Below, piece by piece: positions 35,743 through 44,424 of a DNA stretch of 64,000 nt. The notes beneath the pieces are model-generated. The model searched no databases and was not told where the DNA came from. It saw nothing but the letters and a program-made list of their open reading frames with translations. The DNA lies in assembly GCF_003258705.1 (NCBI RefSeq), contig NZ_CP029480.1, positions 2,914,001-2,978,000 on the forward strand. The letters are read 5' to 3'. The first letter of the stretch is position 1. Every line of letters begins with the position of its first letter. Source of the DNA: Arcticibacterium luteifluviistationis (GTDB taxonomy: Bacteria > Bacteroidota > Bacteroidia > Cytophagales > Spirosomataceae). The position numbers were made by a program, and so were the translations under genes.

Positions 35743-35957
35743 ATACGCATGGAAGTAGACAAAAAACACCACAAAACGACCTTTAAAAGAAGACTACGCC
35801 CATTTTCGTACTTAAAAAAGCTCAGTTCATACCTTTAAAAATAAATTTATCTGTGAAGAATACATTTAAATCAGTCCCTAAAGCTTCTTGTATCTCTAAA
35901 AGCAGAAAATAATGCGATGGAATATATTTTCCCGACATTTGAGAAAAATAAAATTTA

Positions 35958-37043
35958 ATGAATTTCTATCCAGGACCTTCCAAAATTTATCCTTCCGTTA
36001 AAAGCTTCATGTCTGAGGCTTTTGACTCTGGTATTTTAGAAAAAAATCACAGAAGTGATTCGTTTATGGAAATGCTAAAGGAAACCATTGATTTGTTTAA
36101 AACAAAAATGGCTATCCCTTCAGATTATGAAGTCTATTTTACCTCATCTGCCACCGAATGCTGGGAAATAGTAGCACAGTCGGTACTTTCTGGAAATGTT
36201 CAGTTTGCCTATAATGGAGCCTTTGGCAAAAAGTGGTTTAAATACACCGTTACTAATCCTAACCCAAACATTGACAAAATCGTTGAAACTATAAATGGAA
36301 TTAGGGGCTCACGTTTTTTCTTAGACCAAGAGCTTTCAGAAATACAGATTGCCGAAAACTATGATTGTTTTTGTGCGGTGCAAAGTGAAACCTCAAATGG
36401 AAGCTATATCAATAATGAAAACTTAAGAAAACTTCCATCTCACTTTCTTAAATGTTTTGATGTTACCTCATCTCTTGGTGGCTATGCTATTGACTTTTCT
36501 GCTGGTGATGTTTTCTTGGCTTCTGTGCAGAAATGCCTTGGGCTTCCTTCTGGAATGGGCGTCATGGTAGTTTCACCAAAGGCAATAGAAGCGGCCATTA
36601 AGCTAAATGAAAGAAATCATTATAATAGCTTTCTTTTTATTAGAGAGAACTTCCAAAAATTTCAGACGCATTACACGCCAAATATTTTAAATATTTTCCT
36701 GCTTAACAGAATCCTAAAAGAAGTAGAAAATATAGAAGTAGTTTCTTCAAAGCTAAAAGCCCGTGCAGACGATTTCATTAAACACATTGAATCGCTAGAA
36801 GGAATTAACCCATTGATTAAAAACATACTAACACAGTCTCCAAATGTCATTGCTATTGAAGCTGAAGAAAAAATAATCACCATGATTAAATCTAAAGCCA
36901 AGCAAAATGAAATACTTTTGGGGAATGGTTACGGCGAATGGAAAAACAACACCTTTAGAGTGGCCAATTTTCCAGCTATTCCAAACAAAGATTATCATCA
37001 ACTAAAAGCTTTTTTAAGCGACACTTTAAGTAATGCCATTTGA
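35958..37043 (+). CDS. Class V aminotransferase, phosphoserine aminotransferase (SerC)-like
   Basis: This 361-residue PLP enzyme has the SerC-type opening NFYPGPSKIYPSV (Asn-Phe-x-Pro-Gly-Pro) and the loop FTSSATECWEIV. The segment SETSNGSYI follows, and the PLP lysine is in SVQKCLGLPSGMGVMVVS (Lys192). Family members convert 3-phosphohydroxypyruvate and glutamate to phosphoserine in serine synthesis, with a role also in vitamin B6 synthesis. No serA lies beside it, and several motifs differ from textbook SerC, so another class V aminotransferase (alanine-glyoxylate type) is possible. Its end overlaps the marC start by 11 bp, indicating one transcript. Confidence 0.75.
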   Translation: MNFYPGPSKIYPSVKSFMSEAFDSGILEKNHRSDSFMEMLKETIDLFKTKMAIPSDYEVYFTSSATECWEIVAQSVLSGNVQFAYNGAFGKKWFKYTVTNPNPNIDKIVETINGIRGSRFFLDQELSEIQIAENYDCFCAVQSETSNGSYINNENLRKLPSHFLKCFDVTSSLGGYAIDFSAGDVFLASVQKCLGLPSGMGVMVVSPKAIEAAIKLNERNHYNSFLFIRENFQKFQTHYTPNILNIFLLNRILKEVENIEVVSSKLKARADDFIKHIESLEGINPLIKNILTQSPNVIAIEAEEKIITMIKSKAKQNEILLGNGYGEWKNNTFRVANFPAIPNKDYHQLKAFLSDTLSNAI

Positions 37044-37608
37044 TTTTAAAGAAATTCTATCTGTAACGTTAATTCTGTTTTCCATCATTGATATTTTAGG
37101 ATCTATACCTATTATATTAAATATAAGAAAAAAGTCTGGCGGTATTGAAGCAGAAAGAGCCACTATTATCTCTGGGGTTTTAATGTTTGGTTACTTATAT
37201 CTTGGAACAAAAATCTTAGCCTTATTTGGTGTAGACGTTAGTTCTTTTGCGGTCGCAGGTGCTATTATCCTCCTTTTAATGGGCTTTGAAATGATATTAG
37301 GAAGAGAAATATTCAAACATAACCCTACTACCGGGGCACGTTCTAGTTCTGTGGTGCCTTTAGCATTTCCTATGATTGCTGGGGCAGGAACCATGACTTC
37401 GCTTTTGTCGCTAAAAGCGGCCTACCACGTTGAAAACATTATTGTAGGCATTCTGATTAACCTCGTTCTAGTTTATATAGTACTTAAGTCATCTTCTTGG
37501 TTAGAAAGAAAAATTAGTCCAGCCAGTATAGAAGTGTTACAAAAAGTATTTGGACTTATACTATTGGCCATTGCAATCAAACTTATCAAAGCCAATCTCC
37601 TTTTATGA
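37033..37608 (+). CDS. MarC family integral membrane protein
   Basis: This 191-residue protein has six predicted membrane segments: residues about 8-28, 42-62, 68-88, 115-133, 137-155 and 170-190. Typical MarC features are FSIIDILGSIPIIL at the N-terminus, LMGFEMILGREIF, and the PLAFPMIAGAGTMTSLL loop. The family is widespread, and its transport function remains unproven; the early link to multidrug resistance was withdrawn. It overlaps the upstream aminotransferase gene by 11 bp. Confidence 0.9.
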   Translation: MPFDFKEILSVTLILFSIIDILGSIPIILNIRKKSGGIEAERATIISGVLMFGYLYLGTKILALFGVDVSSFAVAGAIILLLMGFEMILGREIFKHNPTTGARSSSVVPLAFPMIAGAGTMTSLLSLKAAYHVENIIVGILINLVLVYIVLKSSSWLERKISPASIEVLQKVFGLILLAIAIKLIKANLLL

Positions 37609-37709
37609 TTTCATAGATTTTCATGAATACTTTCAGGTATAAAATCCGTTAGTTAATTGAAATCCCTATTTTAGACCTATTAATTTCAAATCATCTCAAA
37701 GTTAGATTT

Positions 37710-38183
37710 ATGGAAAAACTTGTATCAACACCAAAGAAAAAGAACACCTTAGAGCGTAAGGAATTTATGAAACAAGTAGGAATTGGCTTCGGCGGAATTT
37801 TACTAATGAACTGCCTTCAAGCTTGTTCTGACTCTGAAATACCTGACCCAATGCCAGGTGGAAGTGGAGATAAAGTAGATATAACGCTCGACCTTAATTT
37901 AACAGCTAATAACAGCCTTAATACGCTTGGTGGTTTTGTGGTTAGCGGTGGTGTAATAGTGGCTAGAACATTAGACGATAATTTCATTGCGGTTTCTTCT
38001 GCCTGTACACACCAAGGAACTACCATTAATTATCGAGCAGCAGAAAAAGACTTCCTTTGCCCTCTTCACCTTTCAGAGTTTTCTGAAACTGGTGCGGTAG
38101 AAAAGGGACCAGCCACAAGTCCCTTGACTAGATACAATGTCACTTCTGATGAAACGGCAAACACTGTCCGTATTTTCGAATAG
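37710..38183 (+). CDS. Rieske [2Fe-2S] lipoprotein
   Basis: This 157-residue protein contains both Rieske cluster motifs: CTHQG (Cys99, His101) and CPLHLSEF (Cys117, His120), separated by 15 residues. The N-terminus has a Tat-like ERKEFMKQVGIGFGG segment and then a lipobox LQAC (Cys39), so the mature protein should be a membrane-anchored lipoprotein facing the periplasm. It could pass electrons in a short respiratory or oxygenase chain, but no cytochrome b or oxygenase is adjacent. Its stop codon directly abuts the ATG of menE, so the two are translated from one mRNA. Confidence 0.88.
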   Translation: MEKLVSTPKKKNTLERKEFMKQVGIGFGGILLMNCLQACSDSEIPDPMPGGSGDKVDITLDLNLTANNSLNTLGGFVVSGGVIVARTLDDNFIAVSSACTHQGTTINYRAAEKDFLCPLHLSEFSETGAVEKGPATSPLTRYNVTSDETANTVRIFE

Positions 38184-39254
38184 ATGATTTTCAGAGGACA
38201 AGACGGAGACTTAATAAGTACAAAACCAGACCAAGAATACTTCAAAAAAGTAAAAGCCTTTATTCAAGCTTGGGAAAATGGTCAAGATCATCTTGAGGTC
38301 AAAACCTCAGGCTCAACCGGAAATCCTAAAAATATTAGGCTATCTAAAGAGCAAATACAAGCATCTGTTAATCAGACCGCCGAAGCCTTTTATCTAAATC
38401 AAGATTGTATCTTCTTATGTAATCTTTCTATTGATTTCATTGCAGGGAAATTAATGATAATTAGGGCTTTAGAGCTAGGTGCAGAACTTGTGGTTATTTC
38501 GCCTGAAGGTGATTTCCTCGAAAACCTTGGTCAATATAAATATCTTTTGACAAGGAATATGGGCAAAAACTTCTTTGCCTTTGTACCTATGCAATTAGAG
38601 AAAATGTTAAACAATCCACAGTCGGCAGAGATTCTAAATACTGCCAGAGCCACAATTCTAGGTGGTGCCGTGGTTGGCGAAAGGCTATTGACCAAGATTC
38701 AGAAAATAAAAACGCCTGTTTTTGCTACCTATGGCATGACAGAAACCGTCACACATTTGGCTATAAAAAGGCTTAATGGAGATAAGCCAGATAAGTATTT
38801 CAAAGCTTTGCCAGATACAGAGATTAAATTAGACGTTCGAGGCTGCCTTTGTGCAAAAAATAAATCCACAGATAATAAGTGGATTATCACAAATGACTTA
38901 GCAACACTAAAGAAAAGTAATCAATTCCAACTTAATGGACGTATAGACGGAATCATCAATAGTGGTGGTGTCAAACTAAATTTGAGTGAAATTGAAACTA
39001 AAATTGACAAATTAGGCTTAATCACACAGCCATTCTTTTGTTTTGGTATTCCTGATGAAATTCTGGGCCAAAAACTAGTTTTGTTTGTAGAAGACTCATC
39101 AAAAGATGAAACACTAGTAAAAAAACTCAAAAGGAAATTACCTAAATTTGAAGCCCCAAAACAGATAGTTTTTGTTGATTTATTTACAAAAACGGGCTCA
39201 GGGAAAATAGATAAAATAAAAACTGTAGATGCATATTCAATTTCAAACAAGTGA
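38184..39254 (+). CDS. menE: O-succinylbenzoate-CoA ligase-like AMP-forming enzyme (short MenE)
   Basis: This 356-residue protein is an adenylate-forming enzyme that would activate o-succinylbenzoate with ATP and CoA in menaquinone synthesis. Motifs are the phosphate loop TSGSTGNPK (41-49), the adenylate loop YGMTETVTH, the hinge NGRIDGIINSGGVKLN and the catalytic lysine region TKTGSGKIDK near the C-terminus. The length fits the short Bacteroidota MenE form rather than the usual 450-500 residues. Other men genes are not in the window, so the exact substrate is inferred from similarity. It is directly joined to the Rieske gene and overlaps the next gene by 26 bp. Confidence 0.8.
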   Translation: MIFRGQDGDLISTKPDQEYFKKVKAFIQAWENGQDHLEVKTSGSTGNPKNIRLSKEQIQASVNQTAEAFYLNQDCIFLCNLSIDFIAGKLMIIRALELGAELVVISPEGDFLENLGQYKYLLTRNMGKNFFAFVPMQLEKMLNNPQSAEILNTARATILGGAVVGERLLTKIQKIKTPVFATYGMTETVTHLAIKRLNGDKPDKYFKALPDTEIKLDVRGCLCAKNKSTDNKWIITNDLATLKKSNQFQLNGRIDGIINSGGVKLNLSEIETKIDKLGLITQPFFCFGIPDEILGQKLVLFVEDSSKDETLVKKLKRKLPKFEAPKQIVFVDLFTKTGSGKIDKIKTVDAYSISNK

Positions 39255-39927
39255 CCTAGTTCCCCCTCCCTACGCCTATGCTGTAGAAATACACCTAGAG
39301 AAAAAAGAAAATGGAGAACAACACCTAGAATTTGAACTAAGCTATTTAGACCGTGACGGTTTAGCCTTAGACGAAATATTAGACGAAGGTTTCTCTGAAG
39401 ACGATGACCTCAAATGGTCTGGTGATTTAAATGAGGATTGGTCTGAGTACATTGAGAGCATCAAAAGCGATTTGCACCTTATCAAGAAATCAGAACTCCG
39501 TTCTGGAGATAATTTCTGGCAAATAACACATAATAAAAGAACGGGCTACCCTGACGAAACAGAACACCTTTCTATTTTTATTCAAGAGTTACAGCAAGCC
39601 GCTTTTGAGGCCGAAGAAAGAGAAGCCCCTTTACTAATCAGGATTTTACGAATTTCTAATGACGAAAGAAAAGACTATAGTTTTGAAGCTTCATTTAAAG
39701 AAAGGACCTATTCTGAAACATTAAATGGCGAAAAGAAAAGTCACCCATGGGATGATTTAAACGTTTTCCTTAAAGATGTATTTTCTGGAGATTTCAGACC
39801 AGAGCAGGCAAGTAAAAAAGCCCCTAGAAAATCTGGCTTATTTCTTAGTATTGGCGACGAACTTTGGTACGAACTTGGTAAAAGTTACTTGATTCAGCCA
39901 TCTAAAATTCAGCAGTATTTAACCTAA
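39229..39927 (+). CDS. Conserved cytoplasmic protein of unknown function
   Basis: This 232-residue acidic protein has no signal peptide, membrane segment or recognised domain. Notable are the run of Asp/Glu around DEILDEGFSEDDDLKWSGD, the stretch LSIFIQELQQAAFEAEERE, which could be a helix, and a C-terminal segment SKKAPRKSGLFLSIGDELWYELGK. The start codon lies 26 bp inside menE, implying co-translation. It converges with the XRE regulator gene, overlapping by 9 bp. I do not recognise the family. Confidence 0.7.
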   Translation: MHIQFQTSDLVPPPYAYAVEIHLEKKENGEQHLEFELSYLDRDGLALDEILDEGFSEDDDLKWSGDLNEDWSEYIESIKSDLHLIKKSELRSGDNFWQITHNKRTGYPDETEHLSIFIQELQQAAFEAEEREAPLLIRILRISNDERKDYSFEASFKERTYSETLNGEKKSHPWDDLNVFLKDVFSGDFRPEQASKKAPRKSGLFLSIGDELWYELGKSYLIQPSKIQQYLT

Positions 39928-40758
39928 TCGCTTTAATTCCGCCTGTAGTTTTTCTACCAAATCATTTATTGTACTCAGGTCTTTAGTGGGCTGTGGTAAT
40001 GTTTTTGAAAAGAAACCTTTCACCGCCCACAGTTCCTTAATTTCAGAAACTGGGATTTCTATGGTATCTATGTCTCCTACTTCCGCACTTAAAATTACGG
40101 TACCTTTTCTACCTATTTGACTAAAAACGGTTCTGTAAAGAATTCCGTGAGATTTAGATACGACCACATACCTATCACCATCTTCTACAGCACTAAAGTT
40201 CTCAATGGGTGACACAAACAATACACTTTTAGGAAAAGGGAAGTCTTGACCAGTTTCAAAAGCCCTATAATTTCCATCTTTAGGTAAGTCAAAGGATACT
40301 TTTTTTAGCTGTGGCTCTAAAGAAGCCCAAGAGCTATTTAGATATTTGGCGAAATGTTTTAATTCCACTAGTGGAATTAAGGGCAAACCTTGTTTACTTT
40401 CACCACTGTCTGTCAAACTAATATTTAGCGAATGTAATTGTTCTTCCAGCGTAGCGTCACTCCCCTCTTCTCTTAAAATTATATCCTTCTCGTCTTCCTC
40501 CTCTTCTTCAATTTGCTTTAACCGCTCTATTTCTTTTTCCAGCGGGCTGCCCCAAAGCTCATCTTCTGTCATAGTCTCTACAGAAAGATTAAAATGGTCG
40601 GCTATTCTTTTCAGTTTCTGGTAAGGCGGCATGGCTCTGCCATCTTCATAGGCATCTATAGACGCCCTGGTAAGACCAAGTCTGTCACCCATGTCTGTTT
40701 GAGAAATGTCTATTTCCTCTCTTAGAAACCTTAAATTTTTAGCAAAAACCGACGCCAT
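39919..40758 (-). CDS. XRE family transcriptional regulator
   Basis: This 279-residue protein has an N-terminal Cro/CI-type helix-turn-helix at about residues 7-62 (LREEIDISQTDMGDRLGLTR, then ASIDAYEDGRAMPPYQKLKR). An acidic linker (IEEEEEDEKD) follows. The C-terminal half (about 125-260) is beta-rich and resembles the LexA/S24 regulatory fold (DGDRYVVVS, YRTVFSQIGRKGTVIL), without a convincing Ser-Lys protease dyad. It would bind DNA as a dimer through this domain. It lies 48 bp downstream of hslV on the same strand and is probably co-transcribed, which suggests a link to proteostasis or stress. The target genes are unknown. Confidence 0.82.
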   Translation of the reverse strand: MASVFAKNLRFLREEIDISQTDMGDRLGLTRASIDAYEDGRAMPPYQKLKRIADHFNLSVETMTEDELWGSPLEKEIERLKQIEEEEEDEKDIILREEGSDATLEEQLHSLNISLTDSGESKQGLPLIPLVELKHFAKYLNSSWASLEPQLKKVSFDLPKDGNYRAFETGQDFPFPKSVLFVSPIENFSAVEDGDRYVVVSKSHGILYRTVFSQIGRKGTVILSAEVGDIDTIEIPVSEIKELWAVKGFFSKTLPQPTKDLSTINDLVEKLQAELKRLG

Positions 40759-40806
40759 AAATCACTGAATAAATGTAATGCTTGAAGTTAAGAAATTATG
40801 CACCAA

Positions 40807-41346
40807 TTAGTCTAGCGTTTCTATCACTAAATTATGATTAGTATAAATACAAATATCCGCTGCTATATGTAAACCCTCTTCCACCATCTCTTTGGCAGTA
40901 AGATGTTGAGCATGTTTTTTAATGGCAATAGCCGCCGACTGAGCATACATACTCCCCGACCCTATTGACGCTATTTGGTTATCTGGCTCTAGTACGTCAC
41001 CTGTTCCAGATATTATTAGCATCTCATCCTTATTAGCCACTATCATCATGGCTTCCAGTTTTCTTAAATACCTATCTGTACGCCAATCCTTTGCCAATTC
41101 TATGGCTGCTCTCTTCATATTTCCGCCGTAGGCTCCCAGCTTTTCTTCAAACTTCTCTATCAACGTAAAGGCATCAGCAGTACTTCCTGCAAAACCCGCT
41201 AATATCTTACCATCAGCCAGTTTCCTTACCTTTTTCACATTTGATTTAGCCACCGTATTCCCCATAGTAGCCTGACCGTCTGCCCCTAAAGCTACTTTGC
41301 CATTATGAATCATTCCTAGTACAGTTGTCGATCTTATCTTTGTCAT
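40807..41346 (-). CDS. hslV: ATP-dependent protease peptidase subunit HslV (ClpQ)
   Basis: This 179-residue protein is the proteasome-like threonine peptidase that pairs with HslU. The sequence begins MTKIRSTTVLGM; homology puts the catalytic N-terminal threonine at Thr7, so six residues must be removed to activate it. Conserved segments include GADGQATMGNTVAKSN, ILAGFAGSTADAFTL, ELAKDWRTDRYLRKLEAMM and DICIYTNHNLVIE. On its strand the box TACTTTTG at 41381-41374 fits the Bacteroidota -7 consensus. The gene is 23 kb from hslU and is followed by the XRE regulator. Confidence 0.96.
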   Translation of the reverse strand: MTKIRSTTVLGMIHNGKVALGADGQATMGNTVAKSNVKKVRKLADGKILAGFAGSTADAFTLIEKFEEKLGAYGGNMKRAAIELAKDWRTDRYLRKLEAMMIVANKDEMLIISGTGDVLEPDNQIASIGSGSMYAQSAAIAIKKHAQHLTAKEMVEEGLHIAADICIYTNHNLVIETLD

Positions 41347-41568
41347 CTCTTTTTATATCTATTTTAAGCTTCGCAAAAGTAAAAATTTATGTACTACCCT
41401 CCTCCTATTTATGCTTTGCTAGCAAAGCTTTCTCTTCAAAAAACGCAATCTTGACTTAATGTCTCAACTAAAACAATCTTGATATGGTCTAGTAAGTTCA
41501 AAAAGCATTAATATTAAATCCCAATTGAAGTAATTTATACCTTTGAAATAGAATAATCAGAAAATCTA

Positions 41569-42330
41569 ATGTCATTCAAAAACAAAACATTGATAATAAC
41601 CGGTGCTGCTCAGGGCATTGGATTTGAAATTGCCAAACAATTAGCTTCTAAAGAAGTCAATATTGTGTTCAATGACATGGACGAGGATTTAGGGTTATCG
41701 GCTCAAAAGATATTACAAGACTTAGGAAATTCACGTTTTGTACCGGGTGATGCAGGAGATTTAAACATTATTAAAAAACTTATTGACACGGCTATTTCGG
41801 AATTTGGTTCTGTCGATTTTGTTATTGCGAATGCAGGAATAACCACTTCATGTCCCTTTTTGGAATACACCAAAGAGAAATTAGACCAACTGCTCCACAC
41901 CAATATTCAAGGTACATTTTTTATAGCTCAGCAAGCTGCCAAACAAATGCTTCAACAAAATACTGGCGGGAGAATTATCATGCTCTCTAGCACCACAGGT
42001 ATTCAGCCGCATGATGAATTAGAAGCTTACGGTATGACCAAAGCAGCTATCGCCTTCTTAGCGAAATCTTTGGGCACCAAGCTAGCTCCACATGGCATCA
42101 CGGTAAATGCCATAAGCCCAGGAGCCACAGTAACGGAAAGAACAGTTTCGGTAGAAGGCTATGAAGAAGGCTGGGCCAAGCTTATTCCAACAAGAAAAGT
42201 CTCTAAAACCAGCGACATTGCCGCCACAGCTCTTTTCCTTTTATCTGATGGAGCAGGTCAATTAACTGGTCAAAACTTAGCTGTAGATGGAGGTTGGTTA
42301 AATGTAGGTCCTATGCCAAATGCTATATAA
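41569..42330 (+). CDS. Short-chain dehydrogenase/reductase (SDR)
   Basis: This 253-residue NAD(P)-dependent oxidoreductase of the classical SDR type has the Rossmann loop TGAAQGIG (11-18), NAG at 88-90, the catalytic Ser141, Tyr154 and Lys158 (YGMTK), and SPGATVTERT after the active site. The C-terminus has the usual LTGQNLAVDGGW. It is close to FabG and glucose 1-dehydrogenase-like members, but the substrate cannot be told. A -7-like box TACCTTTG lies at 41538-41545, 23 bp before the ATG. It stands alone upstream of yidC. Confidence 0.9.
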   Translation: MSFKNKTLIITGAAQGIGFEIAKQLASKEVNIVFNDMDEDLGLSAQKILQDLGNSRFVPGDAGDLNIIKKLIDTAISEFGSVDFVIANAGITTSCPFLEYTKEKLDQLLHTNIQGTFFIAQQAAKQMLQQNTGGRIIMLSSTTGIQPHDELEAYGMTKAAIAFLAKSLGTKLAPHGITVNAISPGATVTERTVSVEGYEEGWAKLIPTRKVSKTSDIAATALFLLSDGAGQLTGQNLAVDGGWLNVGPMPNAI

Positions 42331-42490
42331 TTAAAGGCTATAATTTAGCTATCAACGGCTTAAGCTTAGCCAACATCAAACTTGATATACGCCTATTATC
42401 CTGTTTTATCTCACATAATCACTTTTTACTTCTCTCAGGTCAAAGTTTTTTCCGACTTTTGCGGAAATTTTGTTTCAACAAATATCCTCA

Positions 42491-44356
42491 ATGGAAAAAT
42501 TCGATAAAAATTATATTATAGGTTTTGTATTGCTGTTTTTGATGTACGGTTCGTACATGTATTTCTACCCAGCGGTACCAAAAGAGCTTCCAGTTTCTGA
42601 AACTACACAAGAAGTTCAAAACACTAACTCCGCCACCAATACTACGGCAAATACTCCTGTAGTTTTAGACTCTGCTGCTGCACAAGCACAGTATGGTAGT
42701 TTTGCTTCTGCTGTTAATGGTGAGGCCAAAGACATCGTTTTAGAAAACACTGAACTTATAGTGACTATCAGTTCAAAAGGTGGTGTAGTTAAAGAGGTCG
42801 CTCTTAAGAATCATAAAACTTATGATGATTTCAATAATGGCATAGATGCTCCAATGGTCATCATTGATGAAAACAACTCAGACATCGACCTTGAAATAAA
42901 AACACCTTCAGGAATTGTCAATCTTTCAGATTTATACTTCACAGTAAGTAGCCAATCTTCTAACTCTGCAGTTCTTGAACTGAAATTAGCTGACGGAAAA
43001 TCTGTAAAGCATGCTTACAGTCTTCCTGAAACAGGCTATCTTCTAGATTATGACCTTTCTTTTGATGGAACGGCTGGCTTAATTAATAATGAAGCGGTTT
43101 CTTTCAAATGGGAAAACAAGCTTAAAAGACTTGAGAATGACTTAGAAGAGAACAGAAAAGCAGCTCAGGTTAATTATTACGAAACTGACGGAGACTTTGA
43201 AGACATTGGCTTAAACAGCACAAGTGACGAAATAGAGCAAGCCGAAAGCCCAATTAGTTGGTTTTCTTTCAAACAGAAATATTTCACTAGTGGTTTTGTC
43301 AGTAAAAATGAAGGACTTGACAATCTTAGCATAAGTCTTCTTACTCCTAAAAACGATACTACCATTGTTAAAGATGCCACCATTTCCGCTTTAATTCCTA
43401 TTTCTGCTCTTACTTCAGGAAAAGGAAATTTCAGGTATTACTTCGGACCTAATACGTCTAAAGACTTAAACACAGTAGCTGAAGGCTTTTCACAAAACCT
43501 TTATTTAGGTTACGATATTATCAAGCCTATTAACAAATACGTTTTTGTTCCTCTATTTAACTGGTTAGAGCAGTTCTTCAGCAATTATGGTTTCCTAATC
43601 ATAGTGGTGGTTTTGATAATTAAATTCACGCTAACACCTCTTTTGTATAAGTCTTACACTAGTTCTGCCAAAATGAAAATATTGGCTCCTGAAATAGCAG
43701 AGATAAAAGAGAGAGTTGGTGATGACTCTGTAAAGGTTCAGCAAGAAACTATGAAATTATACCAACAAGTAGGCGTGAGTCCGCTTAGTGGTTGTATTCC
43801 TATGCTACTGCAAATGCCAATCTTGATGTCGGTTTTCTTCTTGTTTCCAAATATGGAAATGTTCCGTCAGAAAGGTTTCCTATGGGCAAAAGACCTTTCT
43901 ACTTATGATGCTCCACTTAGTTGGGCTACAGATTTACCTGTAATTGGAAATCACTTAAGCCTTTTTGTGGTTTTAATGACCATCTCCAGTTTAGCTTTTA
44001 CTTACTACAATAATCAGATTACCCCTGCTCAGCCAGGTCCGGTAGATATGAAGAAAATTTCTTATATCTTCCCATTGGTATTCTTCTTTGTACTGAATAG
44101 TTTCCCTGCTGCATTGAGTTTTTACTACTTAGTATCTAACTTAGTTACTATTGCCCAGCAGCTTACCGTTAAAAGGTTTATTGACGAAGATAAAATCAAA
44201 GCTGTTTTAGAAGAAAACAAGAAAAACTACGCCACCAAGCCACCTAAGAAGAAAAATAAATTTGCAAATTACATGCAAAAACAACTTCAGGCTCAGGAAG
44301 AAGCAAACAAGGTAAAAGCTCAAGAACTTAAGAAGCGTAAAAATAAAGGCAAATAA
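42491..44356 (+). CDS. yidC: Membrane protein insertase YidC
   Basis: This 621-residue insertase places proteins in the inner membrane, with or without SecYEG. I start at ATG 42491 (MEKFDKNYIIGFVLLFLMYG), since the upstream TTG adds only seven residues before this signal anchor. TM1 is followed by the large periplasmic domain (about 30-340) and then the Oxa1-type core with helices FLIIVVVLIIKFTLTPLLY, the CIPMLLQMPILMSVFFLFP segment, SLFVVLMTISSLAFTYY and KISYIFPLVFFFVLNSFPAALSFYY. The C-terminus is strongly basic (KKKNKFANYMQ, KKRKNKGK), as in ribosome-binding tails. A strong terminator follows directly. Confidence 0.96.
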   Translation: MEKFDKNYIIGFVLLFLMYGSYMYFYPAVPKELPVSETTQEVQNTNSATNTTANTPVVLDSAAAQAQYGSFASAVNGEAKDIVLENTELIVTISSKGGVVKEVALKNHKTYDDFNNGIDAPMVIIDENNSDIDLEIKTPSGIVNLSDLYFTVSSQSSNSAVLELKLADGKSVKHAYSLPETGYLLDYDLSFDGTAGLINNEAVSFKWENKLKRLENDLEENRKAAQVNYYETDGDFEDIGLNSTSDEIEQAESPISWFSFKQKYFTSGFVSKNEGLDNLSISLLTPKNDTTIVKDATISALIPISALTSGKGNFRYYFGPNTSKDLNTVAEGFSQNLYLGYDIIKPINKYVFVPLFNWLEQFFSNYGFLIIVVVLIIKFTLTPLLYKSYTSSAKMKILAPEIAEIKERVGDDSVKVQQETMKLYQQVGVSPLSGCIPMLLQMPILMSVFFLFPNMEMFRQKGFLWAKDLSTYDAPLSWATDLPVIGNHLSLFVVLMTISSLAFTYYNNQITPAQPGPVDMKKISYIFPLVFFFVLNSFPAALSFYYLVSNLVTIAQQLTVKRFIDEDKIKAVLEENKKNYATKPPKKKNKFANYMQKQLQAQEEANKVKAQELKKRKNKGK

Positions 44357-44361
44357 TAAAG

Positions 44362-44400
44362 ATGTTCTGTGTTGATTAGCACAGAACATTTTCGTTTTTT
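44362..44400 (+). terminator. Rho-independent terminator after yidC
   Basis: ATGTTCTGTG (44362-44371) and CACAGAACAT (44380-44389) form a perfect 10-bp stem with an 8-base loop, followed by TTTTCGTTTTTT. It begins six bases after the yidC stop. Confidence 0.88.
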
Positions 44401-44424
44401 TACCGAAGAACCTAATAAAAACAT

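Larger units (their letters stand above)
35466..35957. other. 492-bp divergent intergenic region with palindromes; no gene seen
   Basis: This gap separates the giant adhesin gene (minus) from the SerC-like gene (plus). I see no credible coding frame in it. It holds three perfect short palindromes, listed separately, and must contain the promoters for both flanking genes. A possible -7-like box (GACATTTG, near 35933-35940) precedes the plus-strand gene. Confidence 0.5.
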
